From: Schoenoplectus triqueter | Lineage: Eukaryota > Streptophyta > Magnoliopsida > Poales > Cyperaceae | Length of the DNA stretch: 28,439 nt | Direction: 5' to 3' | NCBI GenBank assembly: GCA_964058805.1 | Contig: CAXKVV010000979.1 | Coordinates: 1 to 28,439 of the forward strand | Shown here: positions 9,664 through 20,109 of the stretch, piece by piece | How the letters are laid out: every line of letters begins with the position of its first letter | How positions within the stretch are numbered: position 1 is the first letter of the stretch | Notes under the pieces: model-generated | Told to the model about the DNA's origin: nothing | Databases searched by the model: none | The model's input: the letters and a program-made list of their open reading frames with translations, nothing else | Made by a program: the position numbers and the translations under genes

Positions 9664-12413
9664 ATGGCAGGCGAGCAACGAGATGAGAATATCATAATTT
9701 ATCTCCCTGAAGACAAACATCGGACACATTATAGTCAGGCACAGGTACATTATATTCTTAAAAATAATAATAAAATACATATATACGAGAAGCTAATTAT
9801 GAAATGAAAATTACAGAGAGATAACAATATCATTCGTTTCCGCACTCACCGTCCCACGATACCATACATCTCGCACATTCAGAGTAGGTTGCGAGTTATG
9901 GGATTTCTTCATCTCGCCAGATTGCGTGAGATTTATGTCCAAGAAGCGGAAGCCCGTAACTTAAAGATTGATACGGGTTTATTGAGCGCGTTGATAGAGT
10001 TTTGGAGGCCAGAAACTCATACATTTCACTTCACTTTTGGCGAGATGACCGTGACTCTAGAGGTAAATAATAAAATATTATTAATTTAACTACAAAATTA
10101 AAAGGATGGAATAGTAATATAATTTTTTTTAGGACGTCGCATGTCTGTGGGGTTTATCCACCATTGGTGAGCCAGTGATTGGATATACTGATGGAGATTT
10201 TTCAGCATACATCCGTCAGTTATTTGGGCAGGATGATATATCAGCATTCTGCAAAGATGGGAGGTAATTTAGTAAACTGTACAAAAATTTTAATTTTTTT
10301 CCTTCACAAACTGTGATTAAGCTAAATATAAAATTTTACAGGCGTTCTATTTCCCTACGAGAGTTACGGTCCTACTTTGATCACGCTCCAGAGGCAGACG
10401 ATCAGCAGGGTCTTAATCAATATGCGATCGGTTTTGCTTTGGAGTTGGCGGGGTGTATCATGTTCCCCGACAACAGTGGAGACTCAGTACCGGCGTTTCT
10501 TCTGCCGATTTTGACGGTAAGTATTTTAAGGATTTTAAAATAATTTATGTTTCATAATTAAATATTTTTATTACTAATATTTAATTTACAGGAAGATTTA
10601 CAATTCGGTAGGAGAAGAAATTGGGGCGCTGCGGTACTTGGTTATTTATATCGGCGTCTTGATGTGGCATGCCAAGGACAGACGAGGAGTATTGGTGGTC
10701 CGTGGCTTTTGTTGTTGTTGTGGAGTTGGACGCGTTTGCCCCCAGCTCGTCCATTACCTGCCTCAAATGCATTCATTTTCAGTGACTGGGGTACACCGGA
10801 CCGTGATAGTTGTGCGCCTTTTGGCAGGTAATAATTTAATTTAAAATAATCAATCAATCGATGAAAATATATGTGTAATCACTAATTATAATTTGAACTG
10901 ATAATAGGAAATGGACGCTTGATAAGAACAGATATCTCAATCCGTCACATGTCGGTGTGAAGTACGTGAGGGATCAGCTGATTATGCTGTCGGACACGCA
11001 TGTCAATTGGAGGCCGTACGAGTCGGTTCGTCACTTATTGCCGACATGCGTAGACGATTCTATGGACTCGTATACTTGTCGGCTTCCACTTATTTACTTT
11101 CCGATAGTAGAGTGGTACTATCCGGATCGGGTGAGGCGACAGTTCGGCTTACTTCAGTCAGTACCGCCTCCACTTCCCGAGGTATTCTACCATTTATAAT
11201 TTTTATATGTATTATTTCTTATACTAACTATTTGCACAATTATACTAACTAATTTTACAGGCATTTGTGGAGGAGCATCAGAAATTATCTGCGCTTGGAT
11301 TCAAGAAAAAAAATATGAACTGGAGACAACATCATCAGGCGTATGTAGATATATGGAATGAGCTTCCTCCACGAGACCCGGATGAAGAAGAGTGGAATGC
11401 GGAGGACTATAGGAGGTATCGACGGTGGTATGATTTATATGGAGCCGCTAGCGCTCCACTTGATCCGAGTGATGTCGTACCTCCTATACCTTCAGCAGCG
11501 GAGATCCCTGACATCGGCTACATTCCTCACGTACCTCACAGACAGCGCACGGTATATTAAAATTTATAAAATTTATATATCTATATGCACTATTCGGTAA
11601 TAAGTAATATATGTATGTAATCATTGTATAACAGATCGCTAGAGTTACAAAGAGTGCACTGAAGGCGGTCCGATGGGCGGTCACTAGGGGATGGAGACGG
11701 TTTGCCTCATAAGATGGACGAGCTTCTTACGGCGGCGGGATTACCCACGGATATTGATGCTATTCCGGATTCGACGGGTGATACTGATACTGCACCGACT
11801 CCATCCACTACTCATCCACCGCATTTCCCCTATGAGACTGCTGACTTCACGTCTCTCTTCGACAACGTAAGTACTGTATACCTTGATTTCAATGATTTGA
11901 ACTGTATTAATAGCATAATTTAAATGATTTAAACTGTATTAACAGATGCCTGAGAACTACGATTGGAATGAAGTTATTGCTAGGTTGTCTGCTGAGATTC
12001 CCGATCCATCGGGTGCACAGTTCTCAGATCCATTCGGCACTCAGCATTTCTCACAGACCCAGCAGATACCGATGGATCATGTACCGCAGTACGACCAGCA
12101 ATGGGATCCGCAGTACGGCCAGCATTATGATCCAGCCCAGTATGGTTATCCTTCCGGGCCTGGAGAGTCATCGCATATCCAGGATGATGCTGCAGAGACT
12201 GCACAGACACGAGATTTCACTCCACTTGCTCATGGTCGGGAGCAGCGTGACGTTCATCCACCTCCTCGATATACACCTAGCGTGGTTAGTTGTTTGTTCT
12301 ACAACTTAGTCAATATTAATTGTTTAAAAAAAAAGCAGCTCACTGATATACCGTCTTTATTTTTACAGACACGTCCGAGAGCACGTCGATATGTTAGGCG
12401 TCGTCAGGAGTAG
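9664..12413 (+). CDS. Plant mobile domain (PMD, MAIN-like) protein carried by the MULE
   Basis: Ten exons with GT..AG borders: 9664-9744, 9817-10062, 10133-10263, 10342-10516, 10592-10827, 10908-11181, 11261-11551, 11635-11866, 11946-12284, 12369-12413. Exons 1-7 read in one frame for 478 codons. PMD landmarks in order: [19 protein letters not shown] (about 80-98), [20 protein letters not shown] (108-127), [37 protein letters not shown] and [15 protein letters not shown]. The tail is acidic, then rich in Q, Y and P ([15 protein letters not shown]), ending in a basic [13 protein letters not shown]. Cellular relatives MAIN and MAIL1 act with a PP7-like phosphatase in silencing and genome stability; transposon copies have no settled role. 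Oddity: exon 8 shifts frame near 11701-11710, giving TAA at 11710-11712 (503 aa), while the next frame continues through exons 9-10 (about 680 aa if bridged). The stop lies 223 bp from that of the convergent transposase gene. Confidence 0.88.
11702..11713 (+). other. Frameshift point in PMD exon 8
   Basis: The upstream frame reads [11 protein letters not shown] and stops at 11710-11712. The frame that opens at 11702 reads [17 protein letters not shown] and runs cleanly to the donor at 11867. That second frame is closed upstream by a TGA near 11660, so no simple splice choice joins them. One extra base near 11705-11708 would explain it. Confidence 0.6.
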
Positions 12414-12636
12414 TTTATATGTTGTTTTTTATATGTTGTTTTTTTATTATGGATATTGTATTTTTTGTATTATTTTATTATGGACTTTCTATGTTATTTT
12501 TTTATTGTTGTATTATTTATTTTATTGTGGTTATATTTTCTGCTTAAATAGAACATAACCTTGCTTAAATACAACACACATATAGAACATAACCTTGCTT
12601 AAATACAACACACATATACAACACACATATAGAACA
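12414..12636. other. Convergent intergenic gap with 34-bp direct repeats
   Basis: This T-rich 223 bp separates the PMD stop from the transposase stop and must hold both 3' ends. A 34-bp unit beginning AGAACATAACCTTGCTTAAA starts at 12550 and 12584, with a truncated third at 12631. Confidence 0.6.
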
Positions 12637-15600
12637 TCATTTTTTTTTCCTCCGTGTGAAAAAATTTAAGATTCTACCTCCAAAATTATTTCCTCTAGCA
12701 CCCCTAGTTGAAGCATTGACAGCTTGTCTTTCTTGATCATGACCAGTTGAGAATCTCGTTGATTGCAAGGCATCTCGAGAAGTTTGAGTTATTCTGTTGT
12801 TATCTCTTGGATCATAACTAGTTGAGTGTCTCGCTGATTGTAAGGCATCTCGCCCAGTTTGAGTTATTCTGTTGTTATCTCTTGGATCATAACTAGTTGA
12901 GTGTCTCGCTGATTGCAAAGTATTTCGAGAAGTTTGGGTTCTTCTGTTTGTTGTGGGACTTGAAGCCCTACTCCTATGCCGTCCTGATTGTAATGTATCC
13001 ATTGGAAGTGGGTCACGACTCATTTCATCTCTTCGATATGACCCACCTTCAGAAGACTGTATATTTCTCGTTCTACCTCGACTCCGTATCCTGCCCTCCA
13101 TCTCATCCATTACCATTCGACGTCTAACCTTCGCACGCCGACCAATTTTTATCAATTCTTTATCTGGTATTATAGTTTCTCCAAGATATGGCGGCCAAAC
13201 TTGTTGATCACCGTAACAATGAAATTGTCCGGACCAAGTATTCAGTAGGTGAGCTGTATTGTATCGCTCATCTATGAAACCGTACACATCAAAGTTTCTA
13301 TGTTGGCATACAGCAATTACGTGAGAGCAGGGTATCCCAGTCAGTTGAGGTTTTTGACAATCACACGTGCAGTGCGGTTCCGGCAATTGTGGGTCATCTC
13401 GAGTGCGTCGTTCACTCGAAATTATAACAGTGTACTTGAACGGTCCATACCCTCCACTCTCGATCCTCTCACCAAGCACATGAACCTCATATTCTCCTCG
13501 AGCAGTTCCGAGTGGAATTACGTTCATACGAGCTGTAATTATTGAAACAAATACAAAAGATATCACGATATGTTAAAAATTTTGTAAAATATAGTAAAAT
13601 AATATCAACACAAACCTGCTTTGTCGTCACGTTTTGCCAAGATGTCATCAATTTTTTTTGGCCATTGCTTGCATGCTCTATGCAGGTTCATTGCTTCCAT
13701 TTCCCTCTTATCGAACCATTTAGCACATTTATACCATGTCCCCTCCACAATTGCTGCAACCGGTAAAGTTCGTTCAACTCTGAAGACGCTATTCAGAGCT
13801 TCAGAACCATTGCTGGTCATTATACCCCATCGATGTCCTCCATCATACGTTTGTGCCCACGAAGCAAAATTAGGAGGTTCTTTATCATCATTTTCTAATC
13901 TTCTGCCGACTTTTTTTAAAAAATCATAAGCTTTTCTATTTGATTTCCTCAAAATTCGCCATCTTTCTACGAAACGACGCGGTTTCTTTTTGTTCGCTAG
14001 TCTTCTTCGGAAATCATCTCTGAGATTATCTTCTTTCTTTCCAGTTTTTCCGGCTTCCTTATATAAATTCTCTGCGACGTGTTGCATGCAATACCGGTGT
14101 ACCGCCTCTCCATGTTGTACAGACCATCCCAAATGCGGTCGCTCAAAAACTCCCTTTATTCCCCTATGACGGTCGGATATAACACATATTTTCATATTAC
14201 ATTGGATCACTTCATTACGGACCCATCGCATGAACCAACCCCAATTGTCCACATTTTCTGCATCCACGATTCCAAATGCTAGAGGAATGATTTTATTCTC
14301 TGCATCGTATCCACACGCCATCAATAATCTACCCTTATAACGACCCGATAAGAATCCAGCGTCAATAGTTATAACGGGTCTTAAATGTTTAAACGCTGCA
14401 ATGCACGGTCCATAAGCCCAAACTATGGATTTAAACATTTTTACATTATTATCCGAAGTATCACACGTCAATAATTTAAATTTTGTACCTGGAGTAGTCC
14501 GAGCAATCGCCTCCAATATCTGTGGAAGCAATGTATATGATCCTTCCCAAGTGCCAAATAATTGTTCAATTGCTATTTCTCGGCCACGCCAAAGTTTACC
14601 GTATGTCGGTGCCACACCGGGATATTTTGTTTCTATAATCATACCGATTTGTTGAACTGTTAGAGAGAGATCCTTCTTTAAATGTTGTCGAACACATCCT
14701 GCAATCAAATTAGATGTGAGTTGTAAGTGTTTGCGGTCTCCTGGTGGTCTTCTACAGTTGTGGGGGTTTTTATTTGTGATGATCCTCCATGTGGTCGAGC
14801 CCTCTTCAGGTCTAGCGTATAATCTCCAAGGACAACTATCTTCTTTGCATTTCATAATAAGTCGTGTTTTACAACTTTCTTGTACCCAACATTGAACGTT
14901 TTTCCTAACACTCCAATCACAAATTACCCACTTTAAAGCCGATTTAGAAGCAAATATTCTATTTTCAGCTAACTCATCATCGAGTCCTAAAAGATATTCA
15001 TTCGCGCCTAAACGGTCAAACATCTCAAAATTATTTAACGCTTCTACGGGATGGTGTCTCTCAGTTCGTCCCGTAACTAACAATGTGGTATCGCATCTCT
15101 GAATTTCCTCATCTTCAGATTCATCGATCGAAAAATCCGAGTGGTCAGTGTAATCCTCTCCTGTTTCTTCTTCATTTGAATAATACGGACCGCCATCATC
15201 TTGCTCATCCTGATCATCACTTAATTCCATTATCGTTGGATCAACACTACTTCTGTCATCAATATTATCAGCTAAATTACAGCCAGACGTAGTACTACTA
15301 CTACCGCCAAAAAAATTATATAGTGGCACCGCTGGGTTTGGTTGTTGATAAATTATATTGTTACTGTAAATAGCTGGATACGGATATAAATTGGTTTGAT
15401 CGTAGGTAGGATAGGAATTGGTTTGATCGTAGGTTTGATAGGAATTGGTTTGATCGAGGGTTGGATAGGAATTGGTTTGATCGTAGGTTTGATAGGAATT
15501 GGTTTGATCGAGGGTTGGATAGGAATTGGTTTGATCGTAGGTTTGATAGGAATTGGTTTGATCGAGGGTTGGATAGGAATTGGTTTGATCGTAGGTTTGA

Positions 15601-15740
15601 TAGGAATTGGTTTGATCGTAGGTAGGATAGGAATTGGTTTCATTCTGGTTTGGAAATATTCCCGTCAAAAAATTACTGCCGCTCGGTTGTTCTGCAGTAT
15701 AATTTTCTTCATCGGGATTATAATTTAAATCTGGTAGCAT
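12637..15740 (-). CDS. MULE (MuDR-type) transposase
   Basis: Two exons, 15740-13616 and 13532-12637, with donor GCAG|GTTTGTG and acceptor TTACAG|CTCG, give a continuous 1006-aa frame. The enzyme should bind the element ends in the nucleus and cut and paste it. Layout: nine tandem 9-aa repeats (NSYPTYDQT type, 36-116); an acidic D/E-rich stretch (about 165-215); a WRKY-GCM1-type zinc finger (C298-x4-C303 and H327-x-C329); the MULE catalytic core with ITIDAGFLSGRYKG (D460), VISDRHRGI (D523), C551/H554 and TSNGSEALNSVF (E647); a SWIM finger (C765-x-C767-x9-C777-x-H779); two to three 25-aa repeats (SARHSTSYDPRDNNRITQT); and a basic tail TRRKKK. The family third acidic residue may not be E647. The start at 15740 is the first ATG of the frame, with a TATA box about 80 bp upstream. 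No break is visible, so it may be functional. Confidence 0.93.
12735..12935 (-). repeat. 75-bp coding repeat in the transposase C-terminus
   Basis: Two near-identical 25-aa units (SARHSTSYDPRDNNRITQT and on) plus a diverged third (STRFSTGHDQ). They lie in the basic, low-complexity tail after the SWIM finger. Confidence 0.8.
15393..15635 (-). repeat. 27-bp coding minisatellite in the transposase N-terminus
   Basis: Nine in-frame 27-bp units encode N-S-Y-[PQ]-T-[YL]-D-Q-T. P/L and Q/Y versions alternate, so the array also reads as a 54-bp higher-order repeat. The whole-codon period keeps the frame open in all copies. Confidence 0.95.
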
Positions 15741-15818
15741 TTTGAAGAAAAATGGATGTTTATTGTAATTGGATGTTGGTTGTTTTTGTGGTTGTGATAA
15801 ATGAACCGACGGGGCGGG

Positions 15819-15826
15819 TATTTATA
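15819..15826 (-). promoter_or_regulatory. TATA box of the transposase gene
   Basis: Read on the minus strand the sequence is GCTATAAATACCCGCC, a strong plant TATA match about 80 bp upstream of the start codon. The palindrome array begins only 11 bp further upstream. Confidence 0.65.
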
Positions 15827-15836
15827 GCAAAGATAG

Positions 15837-15980
15837 GCGCCACTGGCATTGGCGTCTCTGAGGAAACGCGCCACTGCCAGTGGCGCGTTTGGTGAAAGAC
15901 GCCACTGCCAGTGGCGCGTTTGTGAAAGACGCCACTGGCAGTGGCGCGTTTCCAAACGCGCCACTGGCAGTGGCGCGTTT
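15837..15980. promoter_or_regulatory. Array of five GC-rich palindromes at the MULE right end
   Basis: Copies are centred near 15846 (degenerate), 15877, 15908, 15938 and 15967, about 30 bp apart. Each has arms built on CGCCACTG and CAGTGGCG around one central base. The second (15864-15890) and fifth (15954-15980) have perfect 13-bp arms. The stretch between copies four and five is palindromic too (GGCGCGTTT, CC, AAACGCGCC). The core matches the left-end palindrome at 7979-7999. Placement across the terminal repeat and just upstream of the transposase TATA box suggests transposase-binding or autoregulatory sites; this is inferred. Confidence 0.8.
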
Positions 15981-16066
15981 TGATTCGTAGATTTGAAAAT
16001 ATTAGGTTCTCACTCTTATTATTAATAATATTATTTTATTAATTATTATTTTTAATAAAATCTGTT
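15954..16066 (-). repeat. Right terminal inverted repeat of the MULE
   Basis: Its reverse complement aligns with 7900-8007 through the AT tract, AAGAGTGA, TACGAATC and the palindrome core. The arms are clearly diverged in the ~20 bp between AAGAGTGA and TACGAATC. Confidence 0.75.
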
Positions 16067-17305
16067 GCTCGACTAAGCAATTATAGGATTGTTGTTTCTA
16101 TGCTGCTAGTTGTATAGCTGGCGGACATTTTTATTTAGATGCATAAAAAAGATAATAAATTATTTTGACAATTGAATACATTTATATTAGAAAAAACAAA
16201 AATTGCTCGCATCCATCTTCTAAAATATTTTGATGGAAGACATAATTAATATTTATAAAAGGAAAAATATTAGAATTTATTTCTAATTATCTTTTCTGTC
16301 TTTATACAACTATGATAGTCAATTTATCATACTTTGTTTTTTATCTTTTCAGTTATACAAATGATATATGTCGTATCATTAATAAAAAAATTATCAATGA
16401 ACAAACTATTCTTTCCATCAAAAACACATAACATGATTGTCATTTTCATCTTTAATATTTTTATGTATTTTTAAATCTGAAATTGTGAGATATACCATCA
16501 GAAAGAACTTCTATAAAAGATAAAACAAAAAGAAAATAATTAAAAAGAAATAATTATTATAGAAGATCACCCAATAAGAGAAGTCAATTTCAGAAATAAT
16601 TATTATAAAAAATTAAGATGATCAGAAAATATCTGTCAATTATCAGGAAAGATACAATATCATATTATTTCGATTGACTGACATTAAATTTTTAATCAAA
16701 TCTTTATCTTTCCAAAAAATATCATTTTCGAATAGAGAGAAAATTGAAAAACTAAAAATGATATATGCCGCTGAAGTTAATCAAATTGTATCTCAACCGT
16801 TGTATGAATGATAAAATAAGTATTATAAAAGTTTGAATATCATGATAAAAAATAAAAACATCTAGTACTTAGCTATTTTATATAATAATATAGATATAGG
16901 TTTTAATATTTTGAAATGAAAATAGAGAATTACAGGCCATTTCAGTATTTATAATGAGAGCAGGATGTATATGCTCATCTTTGGTCAATGAATCGCGCAC
17001 GTGGTCAATGAATTCAATCTTGGTTTATATTGTTCGAAACCCATATAACCCGCTTACGATGTTCGCTCTTGAAGAAGCGACATTGTGGTTTAATTACCAA
17101 TACAACAATACAAGAGGCGTACAATGCAAATATAGCACTTGAACGGTAGTTTTGTCCCAAACTGGAAGCGAACATTAACACAACCAGCACAAAACGTACA
17201 GCTTTGAACACCGACGAATCTGAATATTTAAATAGTTACTTAGTAGCAAAGTAAAATATTTAATGAAAATTGATAATTAAGTAGGATTATTAAATAAGAA
17301 TAGGT
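16067..17305. other. AT-rich intergenic DNA
   Basis: No gene is supported. Small duplications only: GAAATAATTATTATA occurs twice near 16550-16610 and TGGTCAATGAATC twice near 16982-17010. Confidence 0.5.
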
Positions 17306-17883
17306 ATGTTTGACACTCAATGAAATAGAATTGCTATTCCGACGAATTAATTTGTTAAACGAATTTTAGACTAAGTAGAAGAGTGCTAATCCGGAATACC
17401 AAGTTATATATGATATACCAGATTAGCTCTCGTCGGAATAGCGATTATTATTTGATTATATTGTATTATATTATTATATTATGATTATGATTATAATTTA
17501 TTAATATTATTATATTATATTATATTATATTATGATTTATTATTATATTAATATTATGATTATTTTTTTATCATCACTGTTAATATTATAATATTATTTA
17601 TTTTACTATTATTTATTATCATTACATTATAATAATATAATTATAGTATTATATTATTATATTATTATAATTATGATTATTTATTATTATGATATTATTA
17701 TTATTATTATTTTATATTATTATGATTATGATTATTATTATTTTATTATTATATTATTATAATTATGATTATTTATTATTATATTATTATATTTTGATTA
17801 TGGCTATATTATAATTATATTATTATATTATGATTATAGATGATTGTATTAATATTATATTATAATGATTGTAATTATTATTA

Positions 17884-17916
<33 letters not shown>

Positions 17917-18243
17917 TATTATATTATTTTGATTACGATTATGATTATGTTTATTATTTAATTATGTTATATTATATTATATTATTATATTATGATTATG
18001 TTATTAAAATTATAATTATTTGTTATTATTATGATTATGATTATGGATTATGATTATTTTACTATTATTTTTACTATCATCATCATTGTTAGTATCATAA
18101 TTATTCATATTTTAACTATTCTGATTAACAACTGTCAAACAATATTTTTACTTTTCTGAATAGCTAAAAATACCACTCTTCCAAAAAGACACTATTCTAT
18201 CACTCTTCTAAAACTATTTCTTGATTTGCTAAACGAACTCTAA
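17306..18243. mobile_element. 0.94-kb non-autonomous element with an expanded TTA interior
   Basis: The ends are diverged inverted repeats: left TGTTTGACACTCAATGAAAT and right, reverse-complemented, CGTTTAGCAAATCAAGAAAT. Inside the left end is a foldback (TTGCTATTCCGACGA at 17332 against its inverse ending at 17447, and GCTAATCCGGAATA/TATACCAGATTAGC within it). About 17440-18110 is degenerate ATT/TTA/GATTAT repeat. The last ~190 bp recur inverted at 21992. The superfamily is undetermined. Confidence 0.55.
17445..18110. repeat. Degenerate (ATT)n / (GATTAT)n tract
   Basis: About 650 bp of A/T-only trinucleotide-like sequence with interspersed ATTATGATTATG. It is noncoding; the open frame at 17865-18053 (Y/I-rich) is an artefact. 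Confidence 0.9.
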
Positions 18244-18375
18244 GACAATTAATTTATGAACTTAAAACCATGGACTCTGCATTCTCTTTCTAAATTTTGA
18301 ACCGATGGGCTGATAGACCTTGCCTTAATGGATGATTCAAATCATACCTTACCATCAATTCAAACACCTATCTCT

Positions 18376-18380
18376 GAATA

Positions 18381-18411
<31 letters not shown>
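18376..18411. repeat. (TG)n(TA)n microsatellite
   Basis: TGTGTGTG passes into about 12 TA units and abuts the left end of the next element. The TA run obscures any target-site duplication. Confidence 0.9.
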
Positions 18412-18412
<1 letters not shown>

Positions 18413-18806
18413 GTTTGTCTATTGTGCTTTCGGCTGAAACACTATCAGTTCAAATTTTAATTTTTTATGCTTAAAATTTTAATTTAAGTAGTTCAATAAA
18501 ATATTTATATCATATTCTTGTAGAATACTAATTGAGTTAGTTTACTATACTTAATGATTTTTAAAAAGTAAATATTTTTTACACACAAATTTTATTAATT
18601 TTCTATTATTTTAGAGCTATCTTTCAAAAATCATTAAGTACAGTAAATTAATTTCAAACATGATAAATATTAGTATTCTATAAGATTATGATATAAATAT
18701 TTTATTGAGCTATTTAAATTAAAATTTTAAGCATAAAAAAAATAAAATTTGGATTGATAACGTTTCAGCCAAAATGCTACTGAAAGCACAATAGACAAAC
18801 TCACTC
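18412..18806. mobile_element. 395-bp long-TIR foldback element
   Basis: The left end AGTTTGTCTATTGTGCTTTC pairs with a right end that reads GAGTGAGTTTGTCTATTGTG when reverse-complemented. Arms of about 190 bp continue to pair (TTTTTTATGCTTAAAATTTT, ATATTTATATCAT, TACTTAATGATTTTT) down to a loop near 18580-18610. It has no coding capacity. TATATATA flanks both sides but lies in a TA run. Confidence 0.75.
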
Positions 18807-18864
18807 TATATATAGAAAGAGAGAGTTTACCAATTAAAACACAGTTTTAATATATATATATATA

Positions 18865-19280
18865 GAGAGAGAGAAAAATAATAAGACTAGCGTGCTCCTA
18901 AAAGTATGGAGTCGCTTCGTAATTTTAACTCAAAAAATATATCAAATGATCTCCAAACTTTGATTTATCACTCTCATTAAATTCTTCATATTGATATCTT
19001 ATGGGTTCAAAAATTTGAGATATTTCAAATTTTCTAAGTTGCTCTTTTTAATTTTTGAAAATAATATATAAATATTAAATATATTATTATTATTAAAGTT
19101 AATTTTTAAAAATAAAAAAAATAACTTAAAAAATTCGAAACACTCCAAAATTTTGTACTCTATAAAATTTCAATATAAAAAATTTAATGAGAGTGATGAA
19201 TTAAAATTTAAAAATCATTTGATATATTTTTAAACTAAAATCACATAAGAGCCCAAAGCATATTAGTTTTACTCTCTCTC
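18865..19280. mobile_element. ~415-bp long-TIR foldback element
   Basis: The left arm has AAAAATATATCAAATGAT and ATCACTCTCATTAAATT. Both recur inverted in the right arm near 19170-19230. The outer ends pair as GAGAGAGAAAAATAATAAGACTAG against GAGAGAGTAAAACTAATA. It sits about 60 bp from the previous element and has no coding capacity. Confidence 0.65.
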
Positions 19281-20109
19281 AACATATATATCACCTAAAA
19301 ACGCAGTTTCCAAATTTCTGTTTTACCAATTAAACATCACAACAATCGAGCATTCCTTTTAACAGTAATCTTCCCTACAAACGTTTTATTTACTTTTTAC
19401 TTTTCCAAGTTGTTCCTTTGCATCTTTATATTGCCCGGTACATGATTTGTGCGCAAATTCTGTGCCGCTTGCCCTCCTTTTAGCTGAGGTAAAAACCCAG
19501 CATAACATTTGATGTTTCTGACCTTTTTTTATTACCTACCTGTAGGCGCAGCCATTTCATTAACTAAGAAAAGTGGTTACATTCAATAACATTCTTTCTG
19601 TAAACTTAAGAAACCTTATTAAATCATATCTGTAATTTTTCAAGACAACCAATCAAAGACATCAATTTGAGCAATTCATAGGGTTTAGATTATGAATCAT
19701 CCAAAAAATGTAAATTAACTAAGCTAACAAACTCAACTAAATTATCAACCACTGGCTACAGGTACAATGGTAAGCAAGCAGGCATTGATTTAATCAATTA
19801 AATTCTAAAGCTTATATACAAATTCTAGCTAAGACTTCTGTAAACTAGGATAATAAGCTCAACGAGCTATTAGAACATGAAACTAATTGAAATTAATTTC
19901 CTAAAATACAAAACTAGAATTGTTTCTGCACTGTGTGGCACATTACCATCAGAGATTAATCCTCAAACCTTAATGGTCAGGGAAACATCAAAAGACAGAA
20001 TGAAAAGCAAAAGGGTAGACTTAGTTTATGCACCCATATCTTCCATATCACAAACCCAAGGGGATGTAAAACTTCAGTGGAATATATATGCACTCACAAG
20101 GAAAGAAGA
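19281..20109. other. Downstream flank of the 211-aa gene
   Basis: This region probably contains the 3'UTR of the minus-strand gene that stops at 20110. The open frame at 19877-20131 on the plus strand is not supported by any recognisable family. Nothing else is seen. Confidence 0.45.

Larger units (their letters stand above)
7898..16066. mobile_element. ~8.2-kb Mutator-like element with transposase and PMD gene
   Basis: The outer ~110 bp at each end are diverged inverted repeats. Both read TTATTA..AATAATAATTA, then an AT tract, AAGAGTGA, a variable ~20 bp, TACGAATC and the GC-rich palindrome AACGCGCCACTG/CAGTGGCGCG. Between them lie a plus-strand PMD gene and a minus-strand MULE transposase, tail to tail. 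The outermost bases are uncertain because both flanks are nearly pure A/T, and I could not find a convincing 9-bp target duplication. Gene content plus matching ends make the MULE call firm. MULEs carrying PMD genes are known in plants, so the association itself is not new. Confidence 0.85.

Noticed and set aside
13249..14655. Several plus-strand ORFs of 67-102 codons
   Set aside because: They lie antisense to the transposase, which has clear domain evidence.
15353..15964. Open frames with I/G, P/I or RHCQWRL repeats
   Set aside because: They are other-frame readings of the transposase coding minisatellite and of the palindrome array.
15837..15980. Regular palindromes with short spacers, CRISPR-like at first glance
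   Set aside because: This is a plant nuclear transposon end. The spacers are only about 10-15 bp and share sequence, and the core recurs at the opposite end of the element.
7890..16080. A 9-bp target-site duplication for the large MULE
   Set aside because: Candidate 9-mers at several possible boundaries (for example TATTAAATA against TTATTAATA) do not match, and both flanks are nearly pure A/T.
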